Source: Rhodanobacter sp.
GTDB taxonomy: Bacteria; Pseudomonadota; Gammaproteobacteria; Xanthomonadales; Rhodanobacteraceae
DNA: 34,150 bases
Assembly: GCA_004298015.1 (NCBI GenBank)
Contig: SCSE01000006.1
Coordinates: forward strand, 1-34,150
Direction of reading: 5' to 3'
Below, piece by piece: positions 24,466 through 32,316 of the stretch. Made by a program: the position numbers and the translations under genes. Below the pieces are notes generated by a model. It saw only the letters and a list, made by a program, of their open reading frames with translations, was not told where the DNA came from and did not search any database. Positions within the stretch are counted from its first letter, which is position 1, and every line of letters starts with the position of its first letter.

Positions 24466-24578
24466 ACCCGGCCGCGGTCATGTCAGCATAGCTACTCGAG
24501 GACAGCGATCGCTGCAGTCGCGACTCCTGCGATTCCCCGACGATACGCTCACGACTCCTAACAACGTGGAGGCAAGTC

Positions 24579-24824
24579 GTGAGCGAAGTCGGTCTGAAGA
24601 ATCCCTGGGTCATCCTTGAATGGGCTGGTGATGTGCCCAAGGAAGTCGGTCGAGTTGCGACATGGATCGTGGCTTCGGAGGACGCCAAAGCAAAGAAACT
24701 AGCCACCGGACACCGCTGCAGCGTGGACGACGCAGAAGCATGGGATCGTCAACACAAAGTGTTGCTTCAAAATCTAGCCGTCCGCAACGAATGCCTTGAA
24801 GTCTCTAAGATCACGACGATCTGA
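24579..24824 (+). CDS. Small hypothetical protein
   Basis: An 81-residue frame starting with GTG, preceded by GGAGG at a spacing of six. The sequence is protein-like ('KNPWVILEWAGDVPKEVGRV', 'VDDAEAWDRQHKVLLQNLAV') and shows no membrane helix. I recognise no family. It follows the KfrA-like gene by 113 bp on the same strand. Its last 51 bases overlap the end of the opposite-strand remnant at 24774-25110, so one of the two may have shifted its stop after rearrangement. Confidence 0.5.
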   Translation: MSEVGLKNPWVILEWAGDVPKEVGRVATWIVASEDAKAKKLATGHRCSVDDAEAWDRQHKVLLQNLAVRNECLEVSKITTI

Positions 24825-25110
24825 AAGGAGTAGCGCGAGTTGTTGGAGGTTGTCCCGATCCAGCAATCGCGTCCCCAGCGCCAAGGCATCAGCTGCAGAT
24901 TTGATGGATGGCTCAATGCTCTCAACCCACTTAGCCCAATGCGAAAGCTCGTTGGCTGTGAGCGTATCCACATTCACTGTCGCGAACTCAGCCAAGGGCG
25001 TTCCTAGATTGGTCACCAGGATGGTGCGCAGATTATTCTCTGGATAGAGCGCCCCTAGTGTTCGCCGTGGAAAGAGTTGAATAATGTAAGTATTTGATTT
25101 TTATGGCAAG
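24774..25110 (-). pseudogene. C-terminal remnant of an unidentified gene, cut near the Tn7-like element
   Basis: On the minus strand a protein-like frame runs 'YIIQLFPRRTLGALYPENNL', 'RTILVTNLGTPLAEFATVNV' and on to 'RRDLRDFKAFVADG' and stop. It reads back without stops to about 25110, where TAA occurs, but contains no ATG in its first 30 codons; the first usual start is a GTG at 25016. This looks like a gene that has lost its 5' part. The left end of the Tn7-like module lies just beyond, so the insertion is a plausible cause. The family is unknown. Confidence 0.5.
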
Positions 25111-25303
25111 CCATGAAAGTCACTTCGACAACCTTCCGCCGATGACAGACGCAATAGTCTGCGCAGGGTCTGCCAGCCTCAGAGAATCACGTGCGGATTC
25201 TGCTCGGTGACCGACAAAGTCGAGCACGTTCTACAAATACGCGAAGAATTGTGTGCAGTAATTGCGGTAGGAAAGCTTTTGTGTCGGCGGTGCGCTCCAG
25301 GCG
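25111..25303. other. Probable left-end region of the Tn7-like element
   Basis: Non-coding stretch between the truncated remnant and the tniQ stop. It contains short inverted arms CAGAC/GTCTG (25146-25162) and CCGACAAAGTCGAGCAC (25210-25226). A related sequence, CCGACAAACGGCGACAC, is present on the minus strand at about 30767-30783 at the other side of the module. Repeats of this sort would be expected at TnsB-bound ends, but the exact terminus cannot be fixed by eye. Confidence 0.4.
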
Positions 25304-26656
25304 TCAGGAAAGCTGCCCGCCCAAGTTCTCTCGAGTCCACACGATGTGAATCTCCGAGACTCCGACCGTATCGATCGTTACCATTACCCAGGGAATGTGC
25401 TCCCACGGTGTCAGTCTAGGGTCGTCGTATAGCTCGGGCACATAGCGACTGAGAACTATCCGCAACCCATCAGCGTAGGCGCGGAACAGAAGCGATTGAA
25501 GCGCAGCGTGGACCTGGCGAACGCTCTCTTCGTCCCTCCACTTGCCTCGAGTTCTCTGAATAAGCGAGCTGATGGTGCTGAGAGCTGACGGAGGAAGGCT
25601 GTTTGTGAACATGTAAGTGCGGTTCCCTCCAGTTTGCACTGGCAGGTACATGATATCCGCGCGCGCTGATCCGGCCTTCGTGGCGATAAAACCATCAAAA
25701 ATCAGTCGTCGGGCTTCTGCCGGAACGAGGGAGCCGGGCGGAACGCGAGTGGCAATGCTGTTGGCTATTTCGCGCATCGGCTTGATCATGCTCGAAGGTA
25801 ATTCTGCGATCGAACCGTTTTTACCCCCTAATTGCTTGTCGAGCATCGAGAGGCTGCGTTGCTGGTCAGGTTCGAACGATGCCCGAGAATGAAACATATG
25901 AATGGATCCTTTGTCGATGCGAGAATCCGCGTCGCTACCGCTTATGAGCGCAGCGAGAGCCTTGCTGGCATTCGACTGTTTAGTGGGGGACAGCAGGTGC
26001 TGCGTCGTGCGCAAGACGTCGGTGCGATCAAGGCACTCTGCCAAAGCCTGATCACGCGCCCGATTTGGAAACAGGTCGGCCTTGAGTGCCGTGCGGCGAT
26101 CGAAGAAGTCGATTCCGCATTCGCACCATAGGAGGGGTCTCCCTTTGGAGAATCCCAGCGCAAGCGGTCTATGGCAGGAAGGACATGTCTCCACAAGTCG
26201 TGTGCCATGCCATGAGCAGCGTGTCTCCCATGGAAGCTGGAACAGCCACGTATGGAATCCTTCTCTTGCGCAGGCCAGACATATCCGGGTTCGCCAGCAA
26301 TGCTTCCATCCCTTTGCGGCATCGCCTTGAAACGGCAGCCAGTCAGTCAGCCTCCATCCTCGGCGTGCTTCCGGTGTGATGTCGATGGAACGTGAGAAGT
26401 TGCACAATCGCTTTGTCGAGAATGCGAGCACTTGGGAAGCTTCCTCGTATGACGTTAACTGGAATCCGAACGCCGCATGGAGATCCGCTCTTCCGAATTG
26501 GTTCAGACGGGTCAGTTTCAGAAGGGCACCGAAGGGAGAGAGGTAAGGCGTTCGCGACAAGTTACCGCCGACGAAGCCATTGAGAGAAGAAAGCAATGCT
26601 CGACTGCTATCGTCGCCTCGCGAGAAACTCAGGTGGGATCGGGGCACGGTAGCCAT
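25304..26656 (-). CDS. tniQ: TniQ/TnsD-family target-selection protein
   Basis: A 450-residue protein with the TniQ zinc-binding pattern: Cys126/Cys129 ('RICLACAREGFHTWLFQLPW'), Cys147 and His150 ('CSWHGTRLVETCPSC'), Cys158/Cys161, then Cys178/Cys180 ('LLWCECG'). The N-terminal 'LLSSLNGFVGGNLSR' region also fits the family. The roughly 250-residue C-terminal part resembles TnsD-type DNA-binding extensions in length. It links the target DNA to the TnsC ATPase. It starts three bases after the tnsC stop. No glmS or other classical attachment gene is nearby, so the target is unknown. Confidence 0.9.
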   Translation of the reverse strand: MATVPRSHLSFSRGDDSSRALLSSLNGFVGGNLSRTPYLSPFGALLKLTRLNQFGRADLHAAFGFQLTSYEEASQVLAFSTKRLCNFSRSIDITPEARRGWRLTDWLPFQGDAAKGWKHCWRTRICLACAREGFHTWLFQLPWETRCSWHGTRLVETCPSCHRPLALGFSKGRPLLWCECGIDFFDRRTALKADLFPNRARDQALAECLDRTDVLRTTQHLLSPTKQSNASKALAALISGSDADSRIDKGSIHMFHSRASFEPDQQRSLSMLDKQLGGKNGSIAELPSSMIKPMREIANSIATRVPPGSLVPAEARRLIFDGFIATKAGSARADIMYLPVQTGGNRTYMFTNSLPPSALSTISSLIQRTRGKWRDEESVRQVHAALQSLLFRAYADGLRIVLSRYVPELYDDPRLTPWEHIPWVMVTIDTVGVSEIHIVWTRENLGGQLS

Positions 26657-26659
26657 GAG

Positions 26660-27676
26660 TCAGTCGTCCTCGTCATCAATCAGATTGGCGCGGCAAAATT
26701 CGAAAGGAATGTAACCGCTAGCATCAAGGGCTTCTTCGATGTCCGCCCTCGTCAGCGCCGTGAAGCCAGGCCTCACGACGATCCGCGTGAGAATCCGTTG
26801 CACGAACAATTCGAATGTCTTCATGGGCCACTCGTCCAGCGGACCGAGTCCGTGAGCGGCTCGCAGTTGCCCGACGACCTCCAGAATTTCTTTCGTGTGC
26901 TGGACAAGGCGCCAGCCGGCGGCAAACGCCGCTGGGGCGAAATGGGCGGTGTAAGTCGTTTCGCTGCCGATTGGCCACTTCGCGTTTTCGTCGTAGCGCT
27001 TCAGTACAGCAGCAGTTTCGACTTCTCCGCGCGGTCCATAGAAATGGAAGTCTGCCATGCCGAAGCGACCCTTGATGTGCGGTGCGAATTGTTCTCGGAC
27101 ACGTTCGCTCTCAGTGCCTGTCACGTCGGTCTGCTGGAAGAAGACAACGAATACGTCGATGTCCCATGCCTCGCTTTCATTCACGATCGTAAGAAAATCG
27201 CTCAACTCTTCCTGATACAGGCGTTGGGATTCATCGACAAGCAGGAGGAGGGTCTTTGCATCAGCCGCATAGCAAAGTTCCTCGAACAAGTTGCGTACGC
27301 GACCGAGCGTGTCCAAGTCTGAGAGCCTTGCGGAGAGCTTCTGTCTGCAGCTCATGAGGATGAGCTGGTTGATGTAGCCGTCCTTGATCTTGGAGTGGCG
27401 AGTTACCCGTACTGATACGCACGCAAGTGGCTCCGTGTGCCACCCTTTGCGCTCGAGCAACCAACGCTGGGCATACGTTTTGCCGACGCGCCCGCTGCCG
27501 AGCACCCGTAACCCCTGGTGACCATCTTCCATAGCGGTGCGTATGGCATTGGCTAGTGCGAGGATCGGCGGTGTGGTCATGACAGGACGATGCTTCCGCT
27601 TCAGCGGATGATCGCCGTCGGCTGTGGCGTTTCCGTCTTGCGAGCGCACGACGGAATCCGCGGGGATAGCGTTCAT
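26660..27676 (-). CDS. tnsC: TnsC/TniB-family AAA+ transposition ATPase
   Basis: A 338-residue AAA+ protein with Walker A GSGRVGKT (60-67), Walker B LLLLVDE (143-149), and a following 'FVVFFQQTDVTGTESERVRE' sensor region. It connects target-selector-bound DNA to the TnsB transposase and polymerises on DNA. I chose the ATG at 27676 because it overlaps the tnsB stop (ATGA); an upstream start at 27709 lies inside tnsB. It is shorter than Tn7 TnsC (555 residues) and close to TniB or I-F3 TnsC lengths. Confidence 0.92.
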   Translation of the reverse strand: MNAIPADSVVRSQDGNATADGDHPLKRKHRPVMTTPPILALANAIRTAMEDGHQGLRVLGSGRVGKTYAQRWLLERKGWHTEPLACVSVRVTRHSKIKDGYINQLILMSCRQKLSARLSDLDTLGRVRNLFEELCYAADAKTLLLLVDESQRLYQEELSDFLTIVNESEAWDIDVFVVFFQQTDVTGTESERVREQFAPHIKGRFGMADFHFYGPRGEVETAAVLKRYDENAKWPIGSETTYTAHFAPAAFAAGWRLVQHTKEILEVVGQLRAAHGLGPLDEWPMKTFELFVQRILTRIVVRPGFTALTRADIEEALDASGYIPFEFCRANLIDDEDD

Positions 27677-29541
27677 GGCAGGTCCTCCATGTTCTCGGCA
27701 CCGATCCACCCTTCGCGAGGGACCTTCTCGGATTTCTGGTGAGACCGCTTCATTGCCGCGTCGGAAGGCACACCGAGCGCAGTTTGATGACGGGCATACA
27801 GATCGGCACTTTTCCCCGAGCTGTGTGCAGTAGCTCGCAAATAGCTATGAAACGCTTCAATCGCATCCTCCACGCCTGTTATGGAGAGAACCTTGGCCCG
27901 ATCCCACTGGATCACCTGTTCGCGTACACGAACATCATGTTTGCTCGTGGCCCACGGAGGGAGGGCAGGCAGACGCACAAAGACGTTTCCGTTCTTGTCA
28001 TACAGCGTCAACATGCGCAGGTCATCGAATGGAATCGTCGCCTCGAATTTTTTACCAATGAGATCGAACCGGCCGACGAGTGCGTCGGAGCGATACCGGG
28101 CTCCTTTCCATTCGACGTAGGGTTGGCGCGACTCCTTGCGACTGCCGCGTATCGTCACTGACAATCGCAAGCATGAGATCTGTTGGGCGTGTCGCTCGGA
28201 CAAGCTTGATTGCCATATCCAGCCACCGCGTTCGACATATTCGTGCGCAACGGTCAACGGTGCCCGATCGTGCAAGCCGCGATGAGAAGTAACGTTGTGC
28301 GCGGAGACGATGACGTCCATGAGTTCAAGCAGCGCGATGACGTTGAGCGGGTAGTGCTTGGGGTCTAATGAATTCGACGGCGTTGGTGCCGCGCCTCGCT
28401 CGGTGGGAGGAACGTAGCCTCCGGCGATGCCGCGAAGCGCACCGTGTTCAATGTGATGGAAAAATGCTTCGACAATGGCGCGTTTTTCCGGGATGTGCGC
28501 TTGAGCCCAGTTCCAGACGCCAAGGTGGACGTGAAGCAAGTTGTGTCTGATATAGGCTGCCTTGTGCGCGCTGAAGTTGTCGCCAGCGTGCAAAATGCTC
28601 CTGGGTGCTTTCCCGTCAGGCATGATGCTGCTCGGCATGCCTGCACCCGTGACATAACACAGGTCAGGCGTGGTCAGGACACCTGGTTTCCAAGGTCGCA
28701 TTCCCTTGGCGAACAATTCCATGAGATCGTATTGGCGGTACCCGCGCCCCAAAACCAACGTCCAGCTGTGGACGAATCGAGTAACAGCGTCGATGTCCGG
28801 TATGAATGTCAACTCGCTAACCTTGCGCGTGGCCCATCCTCCGTCTGGCGTCGGAACCTCGATGAACCACTCAATGTCCTCATGATGGCCGTCGTACTCC
28901 GCACGAGAAAACGGGTACAGCGGAAATAACTGGTCGAGGCGCTCGATTGTCGGTTGTGGTGGCGTGGATTCACCAATGGACGCTCTGCCGGCACGCTGGC
29001 GTTGGCGTTTGACGTATTCGAGCAAAGCGCGGCGCCCCTTGTCGCGGGTATTCAGCGGATAGAGATGCTCGGACCCTTTCAGCTCTCGTTTTAACTGTCT
29101 GAAAAGGCGGTCGAATGCCGCCGAGCGTCGGCGGCCGGCGGGAAGATTGCCAGTGAACGTCTGAACGAGTTCGCGCACGTGCTGACTGGATCGAATCAGC
29201 TGCCCGAAACTATGCGGACGTGCCGCCACGGGTGTGGCGGCGGGGCTATTGTCCGTCTCGTCGCCAGTGTCACTGTGGAAGTAGGGTAGGCATGCACGAA
29301 ATCCCCAAGGAGTTCCGGTCGCGTCCAGCTCGATCGAAAGGCGGACAAGTCGCGTGAGCGTGCTGCGATTGACGCCGAAATGTTTGGCAGCGCCAGCTAC
29401 GCTGGAACCTGACATGTAGGCCTCCAGCGCGCGGTGGCGTCGCACGTATTGCTTCCGCTTCGCTTTCGGGATCAGGAAGACGTCCGGTCGTGGCCAGTTC
29501 AACAGCGTTTCGTGGTCGACGCGCATCGCTTCAGTCTGCAT
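27673..29541 (-). CDS. tnsB: TnsB/TniA-type DDE transposase
   Basis: A 622-residue transposase of the Mu/TnsB family. Helix-turn-helix segments near the N-terminus ('GAAKHFGVNRSTLTRLVRLS') are followed by the RNase H-fold core. Catalytic residues counted from this start are Asp217 ('AEYDGHHEDIEW'), Asp321 ('LHAGDNFSAHKA') and Glu358 ('AIVEAFFHHIEHG'), and the core is followed by a Mu-type beta-barrel and tail. It binds the element ends and joins 3' ends to target. Starts at 29541 or 29526 are both possible; the first overlaps the tnsA-like stop by 11 bases. All three acidic residues are present. Confidence 0.92.
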   Translation of the reverse strand: MQTEAMRVDHETLLNWPRPDVFLIPKAKRKQYVRRHRALEAYMSGSSVAGAAKHFGVNRSTLTRLVRLSIELDATGTPWGFRACLPYFHSDTGDETDNSPAATPVAARPHSFGQLIRSSQHVRELVQTFTGNLPAGRRRSAAFDRLFRQLKRELKGSEHLYPLNTRDKGRRALLEYVKRQRQRAGRASIGESTPPQPTIERLDQLFPLYPFSRAEYDGHHEDIEWFIEVPTPDGGWATRKVSELTFIPDIDAVTRFVHSWTLVLGRGYRQYDLMELFAKGMRPWKPGVLTTPDLCYVTGAGMPSSIMPDGKAPRSILHAGDNFSAHKAAYIRHNLLHVHLGVWNWAQAHIPEKRAIVEAFFHHIEHGALRGIAGGYVPPTERGAAPTPSNSLDPKHYPLNVIALLELMDVIVSAHNVTSHRGLHDRAPLTVAHEYVERGGWIWQSSLSERHAQQISCLRLSVTIRGSRKESRQPYVEWKGARYRSDALVGRFDLIGKKFEATIPFDDLRMLTLYDKNGNVFVRLPALPPWATSKHDVRVREQVIQWDRAKVLSITGVEDAIEAFHSYLRATAHSSGKSADLYARHQTALGVPSDAAMKRSHQKSEKVPREGWIGAENMEDLP

Positions 29542-30256
29542 TGCGCGCTCCCGGCTCCAGGACTGTATGCACATGCAATGGATGTGATGAATCGATTCGC
29601 AACCAGCCCTCGTGTATCGCGCGGCAAATCGTGGATCGAACGTCGTGCGGATTGAATTCCTGGAGAGCAGCCTCGACTTGGGAGAAGGTCGAAGCTTTCA
29701 GATAATGAAAGTGTTCGCGCACGCGCGCTTCAATCGCGGCGTAGTTGTCCAACACGTGGGCTGTTTGCACATAAGGCAACAGGCCGAACCAGACGCTCAG
29801 GGATGTTCCGGCCGAGATCAGCTCGGTTTCGAAAATAAAACGTAGTCGCACATGCGCTCGCTCAGCTGCTTCGAGCGCATGATCCTCGCGCCGGTAGCGT
29901 CGTTTGCCACCTGCTGCCGGCTCTGATTCGATGGTCGGGATCAGTAACCACAGGCACTCCTCTCCGCTCGAACGTCGCGTCCAGAACGCAATTTCGATGA
30001 CACCGTCTCTCAACTCCAGTTGCCGTGGGCGTTCACAGTACGCGGTCGTCTCTGTGTCAAACTCAAGTTGCAAGCTCACGGCGAAGGACAGGGCGCCGGT
30101 GAGCCACACTTCGCGAGATAACTTCGGGGACAGGAACGCGTACACGTCCTTCCGCTTCAGTTCCACGCGTGTTAGCGCGCGTGGGCGGCAGGGGATCGGT
30201 TGGTCGGACGCCGTGACGCCCGCGTCTTCTAATTCGTCGGGGGCTAGTCTGTTCAT
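29531..30256 (-). CDS. TnsA-like protein with degenerate nuclease site
   Basis: A 241-residue protein in the tnsA position. The segment 'SLQLEFDTETTAYCERPRQLEL' (61-82) matches the TnsA pattern LEFDPxVxxYxEQP. Where the family has the PDF aspartate and the E-V-K lysine, this protein reads 'IEIAFW' (88-92) and 'CLWLLIP' (101-107). The upstream S-LE-E motif is also not evident. The rest resembles the TnsA C-terminal winged helix ('SQVEAALQEFNPHDVRSTIC', 'AIHEGWLRID'). The ATG at 30256 has GGAGA upstream. TnsA cuts the non-transferred strand at the 5' ends; without catalytic residues it may act only structurally. The family call is by position plus one motif. Confidence 0.7.
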   Translation of the reverse strand: MNRLAPDELEDAGVTASDQPIPCRPRALTRVELKRKDVYAFLSPKLSREVWLTGALSFAVSLQLEFDTETTAYCERPRQLELRDGVIEIAFWTRRSSGEECLWLLIPTIESEPAAGGKRRYRREDHALEAAERAHVRLRFIFETELISAGTSLSVWFGLLPYVQTAHVLDNYAAIEARVREHFHYLKASTFSQVEAALQEFNPHDVRSTICRAIHEGWLRIDSSHPLHVHTVLEPGARNAD

Positions 30257-30283
30257 GCGGGAATCTCCAGGAAAAAGGCACCG

Positions 30284-30410
30284 TCGCTTTTTGCCTTCAA
30301 TGGCAAAAAAGCACTTGACGTCGCCTGCGGACTGTGATTCCCTAGATGCGCTTAGCCGCCAAACTAAGATCCATCCGAGAGCTCCTGTCCGCAGGGGCTT
30401 TCTTTTTTGG
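30284..30410 (+). ncRNA. Structured region: candidate small RNA or leader with plus-strand terminator
   Basis: In the 191-bp gap between the HTH gene and the tnsA-like gene there are several nested stems. GCTTTTTGCC/GGCAAAAAAGC (30286-30312) is one. CCTGCGGAC (30324-30332) pairs exactly with GTCCGCAGG (30387-30395). CTTAG/CTAAG (30351-30368) lies inside. AGCTCCTG-TCCG-CAGGGGCT (30380-30399) is followed by TTCTTTTTT, an intrinsic terminator on the plus strand. The terminator stem and the 9-bp long-range stem are mutually exclusive. A TTGACG at 30315 could be a -35 box. Strand and transcript are unproven. Confidence 0.4.
30380..30408 (+). terminator. Intrinsic terminator, plus strand
   Basis: Eight-base-pair stem AGCTCCTG/CAGGGGCT (one G-T pair), UUCG-like loop TCCG, then TTCTTTTTT. 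It points against the tns genes, which implies a rightward transcript starting within about 100-150 bp upstream, or read-through control from the left. Confidence 0.65.
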
Positions 30411-30447
30411 GCTCCGCTGGCACGTGGCAAACGGGAACCCTTACTTT

Positions 30448-30747
30448 TCAGTAGGTTTTTTCGGGGTCGATAGTCTCCGTCGGCTTGGGGGTTCGTTGCT
30501 CGTTTTCGTCGACATGACGCCGCCCGTCCTCAAGCACGCACAACAGTTCTGCCACCGCTGCGGCGGTCGCAAACCATCCGCGCCGTGGCGGCATTTGGAC
30601 GAGCGTCAAAGGCAATCGGCCACGCGACCGGGCTTTCAGGATGGCGCCGACTGACGGATATTTCAGCACGGCGGCAAGGTCGGACAACGTAAGCACGTCG
30701 CCAAACCGCCTGCGAAGAGCCATCTCCCGTTCTGCTTTTATCACCAT
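30448..30747 (-). CDS. Small helix-turn-helix protein, putative transposon regulator
   Basis: A 99-residue protein (91 if the internal ATG at 30723 is used). The segment 'LRRRFGDVLTLSDLAAVLKY' and then 'PSVGAILKARSRGRLPL' looks like an AlpA/MerR-type winged helix that reads a DNA motif. An acidic, disordered tail follows. It is the first gene upstream of the tnsA-like gene, on the same strand, where Tn7-like and CRISPR-associated transposons often carry small regulators. A role as repressor of the tns genes, perhaps through the structured gap downstream, is inference. Confidence 0.72.
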   Translation of the reverse strand: MVIKAEREMALRRRFGDVLTLSDLAAVLKYPSVGAILKARSRGRLPLTLVQMPPRRGWFATAAAVAELLCVLEDGRRHVDENEQRTPKPTETIDPEKTY

Positions 30748-30906
30748 GTCTTCAGATGTCTTGGAGTGTCGCCGTTTGTCGGAGGGTTTTGATGGACGCT
30801 AGCGCGTTCGAACGACTGACAGTAGGGCAATGATTTGCGCTGCACGGCATACAACGAAACATTGCGCTAGACTTGGCAGTGACAAGGTGGTAGGCGCGAC
30901 GATTCG

Positions 30907-31770
30907 ATGCGAACTGCTGAGCGAATTCTCGGAACCAGACTCTGGTACCGCCATGCGTTCTACGTGTCGGGGGCGGTCAACCGGAGCGCGTTCATCCGCA
31001 AATTCGAATGCTTTGCGTCGCCCAAGACCGGATACGGCTTGGATCTTCGCCTTTTGTGCGATTGGGAAGCCGGAAAGCGCTCCGTCTCAGAAGGTATTGT
31101 CCATCGGGTCGACAGCCAAGTCCCAGGAACAAAAGACGTATTTGCGATAGCGACGTTACTGAAACCAAAGCGCCTTAGCGCACCTGCCGCTGAAAGGGCG
31201 GTGCAGAACCTCTACGTTACGCAACCAGACGGCAGGCGATTTTGGATACTCCCTTATGCCGGCGCGCCCAATACTGCTGGCGACGAGGCGACTTCGTACA
31301 CTTGGGACGATTCGGCTTCGCTCGCATCACGTGGCGACTTTCCCGGCTTTTTGGCGATACTGACCCTGCTCCGCGAATCAGTAGCCTGTTCAGACTTTCA
31401 TCGTGTCGCACGGTACGCGCGCGATCTGTATGTGACATTGCCATCCGTATCCAGGCTCAAATGGGTGCGCCCCGACATCGACCTAATGCTGCAGTGCATC
31501 GAGGGGATGATGATCGGTATCCGCTGGTTTCCCGCCCACGTCGCGATCGACTGGGATGCGTTTCGTTCGGAGATGTCGAATCCTAAATCTTGGCCAGACG
31601 CGCCGCCCTGGATCATTCACATTACCGGCGATTACACCCAAAGAAGTTCGCACCAGCTTTTGCCGCGGCCCGTACCTCTATTGGAAGACGTGGAACCTCT
31701 GCAGCCGTACGTTCGCCCACCCATGCAGTGTAAAGAACAAGGCTCAGGACTGCCCCGCAAATTCAAATGA
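30907..31770 (+). CDS. Hypothetical protein
   Basis: A 287-residue soluble protein, 'MRTAERILGTRLWYRHAFYV' onward. Aromatic-rich segments ('CDWEAGKRSVSEGIVHRVDS', 'GRRFWILPYAGAP', 'CIEGMMIGIRWFPAHVAIDW') look like real coding sequence, with no membrane helix and no motif I recognise. It is divergent from the HTH gene of the Tn7-like module with 159 bp between, so it is either the first cargo gene or the first gene outside the element. The Shine-Dalgarno sequence is weak. Confidence 0.65.
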   Translation: MRTAERILGTRLWYRHAFYVSGAVNRSAFIRKFECFASPKTGYGLDLRLLCDWEAGKRSVSEGIVHRVDSQVPGTKDVFAIATLLKPKRLSAPAAERAVQNLYVTQPDGRRFWILPYAGAPNTAGDEATSYTWDDSASLASRGDFPGFLAILTLLRESVACSDFHRVARYARDLYVTLPSVSRLKWVRPDIDLMLQCIEGMMIGIRWFPAHVAIDWDAFRSEMSNPKSWPDAPPWIIHITGDYTQRSSHQLLPRPVPLLEDVEPLQPYVRPPMQCKEQGSGLPRKFK

Positions 31771-31950
31771 TGCTTGCGGGAGATTTGTTTCGAGGAAACG
31801 CCCCCACACGGTCATCAAGGGTAAGCAAGTCAGTCGCGCGATCAACGTGGCTTACTACATCGGTGCCATCATCGGTGGATTTAGATCCGAATCAAGGCGT
31901 TCGGCCACGCTGGTGAATACACGGCGAGTCAGATCACCTTCCCGCGCATC
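31771..31950. other. Intergenic stretch with no supported feature
   Basis: Between convergent genes (hypothetical on plus, XRE on minus). I see no strong hairpin or conserved frame here. Confidence 0.4.
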
Positions 31951-32238
31951 TCAACTCGATGTCCGACGCGTCATCTTGCTGCTTTTCTTTCCAAGTAAAG
32001 AGCGGCGTTGAAGATACTCACGAAAAGTTGCGGCCGGGTCTGCGCCCAGCGCGTCACAGATCTCAATGAACTCGACAACGTCAATCCGGCGTTCGCCTCG
32101 TTCGACCTTCGATATGAACGTCTGCGTGTTGCCAAGGCTGTCGGCCAAGGCAAGCTGGGTGACGCCCGCGCGTTCCCTCAGGTCGCGGAGCAACGTAAGT
32201 AACGTCTGGTAGTTCGGGTGGTGAGTCGAGCGGGCCAT
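31951..32238 (-). CDS. XRE-family transcriptional regulator
   Basis: A 95-residue protein whose middle is a standard Cro/C1 helix-turn-helix: 'LRDLRERAGVTQLALADSLG', 'NTQTFISKVERGERRIDVVE', then 'FIEICDALGADPAATFREYL'. The C-terminus is a short basic tail. It binds operator DNA, often its own promoter. It is divergent from the hypothetical gene at 32317, with a palindromic site (32273-32297) between them. Confidence 0.9.
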   Translation of the reverse strand: MARSTHHPNYQTLLTLLRDLRERAGVTQLALADSLGNTQTFISKVERGERRIDVVEFIEICDALGADPAATFREYLQRRSLLGKKSSKMTRRTSS

Positions 32239-32272
32239 AAACTTGCCGATAGTTGGCTAGGCACGCTAAAGT

Positions 32273-32297
32273 CCGATTCGGGATAGTCCAAAATCGG
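32273..32297. promoter_or_regulatory. Inverted repeat CCGATT-N13-AATCGG, operator candidate
   Basis: Six-base arms at 32273-32278 and 32292-32297 in the 78-bp gap between the divergent XRE gene and the plus-strand gene at 32317. The position suits autoregulation by the XRE protein. Confidence 0.4.
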
Positions 32298-32316
32298 CTT
32301 ATCAAGGTATCAGCCC

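Larger units (their letters stand above)
25110..30900 (-). mobile_element. Tn7-like transposition module (HTH, TnsA-like, TnsB, TnsC, TniQ)
   Basis: Five genes on the minus strand in the Tn7 order, with overlaps or gaps of a few bases between tnsA/tnsB/tnsC/tniQ. No resolvase, no cas gene and no CRISPR array accompany them, so target choice should rest on the TniQ/TnsD protein. Boundaries are approximate; the right end could lie beyond 34008 if the genes there are cargo. Confidence 0.7.

Noticed and set aside
26477..27322. A 281-residue plus-strand reading frame
   Set aside because: It is antisense to tnsC and the start of tniQ. The opposite strand carries Walker motifs and zinc fingers.
25110..30900. 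A CRISPR-associated transposon
   Set aside because: No cas gene, repeat-spacer array or guide-like repeat is visible in or near the module, and the TniQ protein is long like TnsD, which selects target by itself.
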